Positions 58,176 through 64,000 of a stretch of DNA of 64,000 nt are shown here, one piece after another (the stretch's first letter is position 1; every line of letters starts with the position of its first letter). The translations under genes were made by a program, and so were the position numbers. The DNA is from Theropithecus gelada (taxonomy: Eukaryota; Chordata; Mammalia; Primates; Cercopithecidae): NCBI RefSeq assembly GCF_003255815.1, contig NC_037681.1:61767690-61831689 (forward strand). Reading direction: 5' to 3'. The notes under the pieces were generated by a model. That model was not told the origin of the DNA. It did not search any database and saw nothing but the letters and a program-made list of their open reading frames with translations.

Positions 58176-58334
58176 TAGTACACTGTTTTAATAAATAACC
58201 ATATCTTTCATGCTTTATGACTGGAACTATTCTCTCTTATTAAGCCAAGAACTTTAAGACAAAACAGTGTTCCAGCGTTTTTTGCACTCATTAGCATTTA
58301 ACACCACATATAATAATATTTAATATTTTAGAAA
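57836..58334. other. Unique sequence, no gene
   Basis: Holds only the CAC/CAT trinucleotide repeat. The His-rich 79-codon frame is a consequence of that repeat. Confidence 0.4.
58137..58176. repeat. (CAC)n(CAT)n trinucleotide repeat
   Basis: Six or seven CAC units pass cleanly into seven CAT units, suggesting a single-base change that then spread by slippage. Confidence 0.95.
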
Positions 58335-59843
58335 GAGTAGACCTGCCAGAAGATGGTCAACTAGATGCAGCTGGATGGAACTGTTGCAACCAAGGGACGA
58401 AGATGACTGGTGCACTCCTAACAGATCTTCAGATGCAAGGCACCGAGTGTAAATGGAGGAAAGACACAGAAGCTGGGCTAAAGCGGAAGGAAGTTGGGAA
58501 CCCTGCACAGAGCTGTCATGCACTGGGACTCATTCCTGACCCCCATTGATTCCCAGGGGAATGGATGTGTTGAACTGGCAGGGAGAGCAACCCGTTCTCA
58601 CCATGGACCTCTGGAATCCTGGCAGGAGGAGATCCCTCTTGGAAGGGAGAGCTGTTTAAGGGAGTGGTAGGGGCATCCTACCCCTCCTCTATCAGGAGGT
58701 AGCTGATATGAAGCCCAGAGGGTTTGGTGCAGGAGTGTCTGTAACAGAGCATGGCAAGGGATGCTATCCTCTATGTTTCACTTGCTTCCATAGGAGACTT
58801 TAACCCTAGGGGAACTGTCAGACCTGAACTCTGCAGGACAGTCTTGCCCATCATATGGGGCCAATCTGATCTGAGATCCCCTTGGTCTGCTGGCCTCTCC
58901 CAGGACCCCAACCTAACAGCAATTACTTGCAGGCAGCCTCAAGTGCCCTGGGGCCAGCATCATAGCTCCTGTGCTGACCAACTATGCCTGATCAGTGAAG
59001 AGCTCCAGGAAGGTGGCCCTCATGGCTACGCACCAGCTCACCACTCTCTCCCTACACTGCAGCATCCCCTGGACCCACAGAAATTCGCCACATTATTTTC
59101 CCAGTGTGTGTGTTTGAAGGTGGATTTTGACTTCCTTGCCCCACAAGTGCCTATGTGTGCAGGCAACCTGCCCTGCCCCTGCTGCAGCAGGAGTGCAGTC
59201 TGCCCTACTTTGCCTACCAACCACATTGCAGTCCGAGCCTTGACAGGCACAGAACCAGCCAGTCCTTCCCCCACCAGTGCCCCATCCTTGCACCAACACT
59301 GCTGCAGTAGTGTTGACACTCAGCAGAGAGGCACAGAGAACAGCAGAACCTCCCCTCCTCTGAGCAACCACCCCTGCCTAGACACACAGAGAAGGCACAC
59401 AGACCTGTGCCCACCAGCACCCCTTTCCCATGCAAACATCACCAGCACAACCACATGCAGTCACCAGCATTCTCCCACTCCCAGCCAAGATGCCTCTGCC
59501 ACTGTCGTGAATGCCCACAATGAAGGCAAGCATGCTGGCACCCACTAGCACTCTGCCATAGCCAGTGAGCATGTACCCCACTGTGCGGTCACTGACACAG
59601 CTGATGGCAGATGTAAACAAGGATGGATCCCATTGTCGCCGTACTGCAAAACATTTTGGCTGACACTACCCATCAGAGTGTGGTGACCAGCTGTCTGGGA
59701 ATACCTCAGGCTCCTACAGAGCAGTGTATTCCTAACTTTGAGGAGGCAGAGAACAAATTCAGGTCCCAATACAGGCACCCAAGAGTTAGAGCACACAGTC
59801 CAGGAGTTGGGAGCTGAGCACTGGCCCTGTTAAATCTTCAAAA
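58335..59843 (+). mobile_element. 5' UTR of an older primate L1 (L1PB/L1PA-old-like), plus strand
   Basis: 'gccagaagatggtcaactagatgcagctgg' at the start has the L1 5'-end pattern ('aagatggccgactagaagcagc'-type). The body is GC- and CA-rich with loose internal repeats ('ctgctgcagcaggagtg', 'caacactgctgcagtag', 'cagcacccctttcccatgc') typical of old L1 5' UTRs. ORF1 text follows directly. A 265-codon frame (58751-59548, +), the longest in the window, lies wholly inside this UTR; it is rich in Ser, Pro, Thr, His and Cys and has no known domain. Confidence 0.8.
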
Positions 59844-60424
59844 ATGAAGCCAGTCAGATGAATCCACCTCATGCCACAATCAAACCCTCAAGGTCATAAG
59901 GTAGGATAAAAGAAAAAAAATCCATCCAAAGGCCAGCAAATTCAAAGACTGAAGGAACATTAACCAAAAAGATAAGGAAGAATGAGGGCAAGAACCCTAA
60001 CAACTCAAAATCCAGACAGCCTTCTTTATTCCAAATGACCATACCACTTCTCCACCAAGAATTCTGAACCAAGCTGAGAGAGGTGAAATGACAGAAATAG
60101 ATTTCAAAATATGGATAGGAACAAAGATCGTTGCGATGAGAAGTATGCTGAAACCCAATTTCAGGAAGCTAAGAATCATAATAAAGCAGTGCAGGAGCTT
60201 ACAGATGAAATAGCATAGAAAAGAATGTAACTGACCTGATAGAGCTGAAAAACACACTACAAGAATTTCATAATGCAGTCACAAGTATTAATAGCAGAAT
60301 AGACCCAGTGGAGGAAAGACTCTCAGATCTTGAAGACTGGTTTTCTGAAATAAGACATTCAGAAAAGAATAGAGAAAAAAGAATAACAAAGAATAAGCAA
60401 AACCTTCAAGAAATATGGAATTAA
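59844..60424 (+). pseudogene. L1 ORF1 (RNA-binding protein) remnant, part 1
   Basis: Follows L1 ORF1 order: 'gaatgtaactgacctgatagagctgaaaaacac', 'caagaatttcataatgcag' and 'gaaagactctcagatcttgaagactgg' (the coiled-coil region). Several stops and frameshifts. Broken by the Alu at 60425. In a working L1 this protein would bind L1 RNA; this copy cannot make it. Confidence 0.8.
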
Positions 60425-60728
60425 GCTGGGCGCAGTGGCTCACAGCTGAAATCCCAACATTTTGGGAGGCTGAGGCGGGCAGATCATGAGGCCAAGAGAT
60501 CGAGACCATCCTGGGCAACATGGTGAAACCTCGTCTCTACTAAAAATACAAAAAAATTAGCTGGGTGTAGTGGCACATGCGTGTAGTCCCAGCTACTTGG
60601 GAGGCTAAGGCAGGAGAATTTCTTGAACCCAGGAGGTGCAGGCTGCAGTGAGCCGAGATCACACCACTGCACTCCAGTCTGGCAACACAGCAAGACTCAG
60701 TCTCAAAGAAAAAAAAAAAAGAAGAGAA
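60425..60728 (+). mobile_element. Alu element inserted in L1 ORF1, plus strand
   Basis: 'gctgggcgcagtggctcacagc' to 'caagactcagtctcaaag' plus A-tail. Target duplication of about 18 bases, aagaaatatggaattaag (60408-60425) and aagatatatgggattaag (60729-60746), two or three mismatches. Confidence 0.92.
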
Positions 60729-61325
60729 AAGATATATGGGATTAAGTAAAGAAACCAAATCTATAACTCATTGGCATTCCTTAAAGAGATGGGGAGAATG
60801 TAAGCAAATTGGAAAATATATTTCAGGATGGCATCCATGAGAATTTCTTCAACTTAGCTAAAGAGACTAACTTTCAAATTCATGAAATGCAGAGAAGCCC
60901 AGTAGAATACTTCATGAAAAGATTATCCCCAAGATACATAAGCATCAGATTCTCCAAGGTTGAAATGAAAGAAAAAAATGTTAAAGGCAGCTAGAGGAAA
61001 AGGTAAGTTCACCTACAAAGGGAAGTCCATCAGACTAATAGCAGACCTCTCAGCAGAAACCCTACAAGCCAGAAGAGATCTGAGGCCAATATTCAACATT
61101 CTTAAAGAAAAGAGATTCCATATCCAGTGAAACCAAACTTCATAAGCAAAGGAAAATAAGATCATTTTCAGACAAGCAAATACTGAGGAAATTTGCTACC
61201 ACCAGATCTGCCTTACAAGATCTCCTGAAGGAAGCACTAAATACGGAAAAGAAAAACCATTACCAGCCACTACAAAAACACACAGTACATAGGCCAGTGA
61301 CACTATAAAGCAACCACATAAACAC
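60729..61325 (+). pseudogene. L1 ORF1 remnant, part 2, and inter-ORF region
   Basis: 'aactcattggcattccttaaagagatgggg' and 'agaatttcttcaacttagctaaagag' continue ORF1, then 'ccatcagactaatagcagacctctcagcagaaaccctacaagccagaagagat' (RNA-binding domain) and 'ccttacaagatctcctgaagg' near the ORF1 end. Disabled by stops. Confidence 0.82.
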
Positions 61326-61863
61326 ACCTGTGTAACAATGAGCTAACTCATGATGAAAGTACTAGATCCACACATATCAATACTAACCTTGAATGTAAAT
61401 AGGCTAAATGTCCCAATTGAAAGACAGAGTGACAAGAACCATGGTTATGCTGTCTTCAAGAAACCCATCTTACCTGCAATGACACACAGAAGCTAAAAAT
61501 AAAGACATGGAGAAAAATATATCAAGCAAATGGAAAACAGAAGAAAACAGGGACTACTATCCTAATTTCAGACAAAACAGACTGTAAATCAACAAAGTTA
61601 ACAAAAGACAAAAAAGGGCATTACATAATGGTAAAGAGTTCAATTCAACAAGAAGACCTAACAATCCTAAATATATATGCACCCAATACAGAAGCAACTA
61701 AATTCATGAAGCAAGTTCCCAGAGACCTTCAAAGAGATTTAGACTTCCACACAATAATAATGGGAAATTTCAACACCTCACTGCCAGTGTTAGACAGATT
61801 ATCAAGGCAGAAAGATAACAAAGATAGTTAAGATTTGAACTCAGCACTGGATCAAATAGACCT
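61326..61863 (+). pseudogene. L1 ORF2 5' fragment (endonuclease region)
   Basis: 'acacatatcaatactaaccttgaatgtaaataggctaaatg' is the usual start region of ORF2. 'ctgtcttcaagaaacccatctta' and 'aatatatatgcacccaatacagaagc' follow the endonuclease domain. It stops at 61863 where a MaLR LTR begins; the rest of the L1 is not in the window and may lie beyond the MaLR. Confidence 0.82.
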
Positions 61864-62553
61864 TGTATTAGTTTGTTCTCATGCTGCTACAAAGAACTGC
61901 TTAAAACTGGATAATTAATAAAGGAAAGATGTTTAATTAACTTACAGTTCTACATGGCTGGAGAGGCCTCAAAAAACTTACAATCAGGCTAAGTGTGGTA
62001 GCTCATGCCTGTAATCCCAGCACTTTGGGAGGCCAAAGTGGGTGGAACACCTGGAGATCAGGAGTTTAAAACCAGCCTGGCCAACTTGGTGAAACCCCAT
62101 CCCTACTACAAATACCAAAATTAGCCAGGCATGGTGGCACACACTTGTAATCCCAGCTACTTGGGAGGCTAAGGCAGGAGGATCACTTGAACCTGGGAGG
62201 CAGAGATTGCAGTGAGCAGAGATTGTTCTACTGCACTCCAGCATGGGCAACAGAGTGAGACTCCATCTCAAAAAAAAAAAAAAAGAAAAGAAACTGACAA
62301 TCATTGCAGAAGGTGAAGGAAACACATCCTTCATCACATGACAGCAGGAAGAAGTGCTGAGTAAAGAGGAAAAAGACCCTCAAAAGATCATCAAATTTCA
62401 TAAGAGCTCACTCACTATCACAAGAACAGCAGCATTAGGGTTACCACCCCCATGATTTATTTACCTCTCACTGGGTCCCTGCCACAATACGTGGAGATTA
62501 TGAGAACTATAATTAAATATAAGATTTGAGTGGGGACAGAGCCAAACCATATC
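61864..62553 (-). mobile_element. MST/THE1-type MaLR LTR, minus strand, split by an Alu
   Basis: 'tgtattagtttgttctcatgctgctac', and after the Alu 'cacatgacagcaggaagaagtgc', 'catgatttatttacctctcactggg' and 'gtggggacagagccaaaccatatc' are the reverse complement of an MST/THE1 LTR. Because internal sequence follows on the right, this is the 3' LTR of a minus-strand MaLR (an old endogenous-retrovirus-derived element without known function). Confidence 0.88.
61987..62290 (+). mobile_element. AluS-type element inside the MaLR LTR, plus strand
   Basis: 'ggctaagtgtggtagctcatgcctg' to 'gcatgggcaacagagtgagac' plus A-tail. Duplication aaacttacaatca (61974-61986) and aaactgacaatca (62291-62303), one mismatch. 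Confidence 0.92.
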
Positions 62554-63886
62554 GTTTCACCCTGGTCCCTCCCAAATCTCATATCCTCACATTTCAAAAC
62601 ACAGTCATGCCCTTCCAACAGTCCCCCAAAGTCTTAACTCATTCCAGCATTAACCCAAAAGTCCAAGTCCAAAGTCTCATCTGAGACATGGCAAGTCTCT
62701 TCTACCTACGAACCTGTAAAATCAAAAACAAGTTAATTACTTCCTAGATACAATGGGGGTATACGCATTGAGTAAATACACTCATTTTAAATGGGAAAAA
62801 ATGGCCAAAACTAAGGTACTACAGGACCCATACAAGTCCAAAATTCATCAGGGCAGTCAAATCATAAAGCTCCAAAATGATCTCCATTGACTCCATGTCT
62901 CACATCCAGGTCACACTGATGCAAAAGGTGGGCTCCCATGGCCTTGGGAAGCTCTGCTCCTCTGGCTTTGCGAGGTACAGCCTCTCTCCTGGCTACCTTC
63001 ACAGGATGGCACTGAGTGTCTTATGGCTTTTCCAGGTGCATGATACAAGCTGTCAGTGGATCTCCCATTCTGGGGTCTGGAGAATAGTTGTCTTCTTCTC
63101 ACAGCTCCACTAGGCAGTGCCCCAGTGAAAACTCTGTGTGGGGGATTGCACCCCACATTTCCCTTCTGTACTGCCCTAGCAGTGGTTCTCCATGAGGGCT
63201 TTGCCCCCGCAGCAAACTTCTGCCTGGACATCCAGGTGTTTCCAGACATCCTCTGAAATGTAGACAGAGGTTCCCAAACCTCAATTCTTAACTTCTGTGC
63301 ACCCACAGACCCAACACCATGTGAAAGCTGCCAAGGCTTGGAGCTTGCACCCTCTGAAGCCACAGGTCCAGATGTACCTTGGCCCTTTTGAGTCACAGCT
63401 GGGACACAGGATACTAAGTTCAGAGACTGCACAAAGCAGCAAAGCCCTGGGCTAGGCCCAGGAAACCATTTTTTTTCCTCCTAGGCCTCTGGATCTGTGA
63501 TTGGTGTGAAGACCTCTGACATGCCCTGGAGACATTTTCCCAATTGTCTTGGTGATTAACATTTGACTCCTAGTTTCTTATGCAAATTTCTACAGCTGGT
63601 TTAAAAATGGGTTTTTCTTTTCTGTCACATCATTAGACTGCAAATTTTCTGAACATTTATGCTCTGCTTTCCTTTTAAACGTTAAGTTCCAATTCCGTAC
63701 CATATCTTTGTAAATACATAAAACTGAATCCTTTTAAAAGCACCCAAGTCATCTCTTGAACACTTTGTTGTGTAGAAATTTCTTCTGTTGGACACCCTAA
63801 ATCATCTCTCTCAAATTCAAGGTTCCACAGACCTCTAGGGCAATTGCAAAATGCCTGCAGTTCCTTTGCTAAAACATAGTAAGAAT
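62554..63886 (-). mobile_element. MaLR internal region (THE1/MST-int), minus strand
   Basis: 'tggtccctcccaaatctcatatcctcacatttc', 'aagtccaagtccaaagtctcatctgagac' and 'aaagctccaaaatgatctccattgactccatgtctcac' are typical of the THE1/MST internal sequence next to the 3' LTR, in reverse. The 173-codon frame (62911-63432, -) is a chance opening in this GC-richer stretch; MaLR internal regions are non-autonomous and not known to encode a working protein. Confidence 0.8.
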
Positions 63887-64000
63887 CGCCAGGTGCAGTG
63901 GCTCACGCCTATAATCCCAGCACTTTGGGAGGCTGAGGCGGGTGGATCACAAGGTCAGGAGAGTGAGACCATCCTAGCTAACATGGTGAAACCCCATCTC
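63887..64000 (+). mobile_element. Alu, plus strand, cut by the window end
   Basis: 'cgccaggtgcagtggctcacgcc' through 'gctaacatggtgaaaccccatctc'. Only the left arm is in the window. It lies inside the MaLR internal region. Confidence 0.93.

Noticed and set aside
57952..58191. 79-codon frame ending in a histidine run
   Set aside because: The run is the CAC/CAT microsatellite; the rest has no coding signal.
58751..59548. 265-codon frame as a possible gene
   Set aside because: It lies wholly within an L1 5' UTR, has low-complexity Ser/Pro/Thr/His/Cys content and no known domain.
62911..63432. 173-codon minus-strand frame
   Set aside because: It lies in a MaLR internal region with no known coding function and no domain recognised.

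Overview
This window is primate nuclear DNA and reads as intergenic or intronic. It holds many Alu elements, L1 fragments from several age layers, MaLR LTRs (MLT1, MST/THE1), MIR and L2 relics and simple repeats, on an AT-rich background. The lineage is most likely an Old World monkey (macaque, baboon or vervet type). Two young AluY copies (3504-3803 and 37800-38106) carry the cercopithecid-type variants 'ggctcaagcctgtaatc' and 'gatctggccactgcac' or the 'acccggtgaaacc'-type change. Three young L1 3' ends (about 52.8-55.3 kb) share the motif 'gagatcacttggactc' in place of the older 'gagaacacatggacac'. This lineage call rests on family knowledge plus sequence reading; no alignment was run.

I found no convincing protein-coding gene, tRNA, rRNA, CpG-island promoter or CRISPR array. 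The longest open frames (265 aa at 58751-59548, 251 aa at 53005-53760, 173 aa at 62911-63432, 147 aa at 36124-36567) all lie inside L1 or MaLR sequence and are by-products of those elements.

Layout. 1-13 kb: an ancient minus-strand L1M (1090-2935), a minus L1 3' end (5550-5850), six Alu copies or pieces, and a MIR. 13.6-18.1 kb: one ancient plus-strand L1M split by three MaLR LTRs. 18-28 kb: mostly old sequence with L2/MIR relics, an unexplained 190-bp duplication 1.6 kb apart (21.1 and 22.7 kb), two palindromic MER53-like DNA elements, and a 150-bp polypyrimidine tract. 28-32 kb: a Alu right arm, an old L1M in which a 38-bp minisatellite has expanded, an AluS next to an MLT1, and a GA-rich tract ending in a G12 run. 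34-38 kb: two L1 3' ends (one with a 5' inversion) and an old minus L1M broken by a young AluY. 38.2-42.3 kb: a repeat-poor AT-rich block with a 101-codon unidentified open frame. 42.3-46.3 kb: an ancient minus L1M/HAL1 broken by MLT1 and Alu. 48-58 kb: MIRs, Alus and a group of young L1 insertions with clear target-site duplications, including a nested pair and two further 5'-inverted copies. 58.3-64 kb: the 5' half of an older L1 (5' UTR, ORF1, start of ORF2), then a minus-strand MST/THE1 3' LTR with its internal region running off the window, all punctuated by Alus.

The genomic interest is in insertion order and mechanism (nesting, twin priming, local duplication, minisatellite birth). I found no new gene system.
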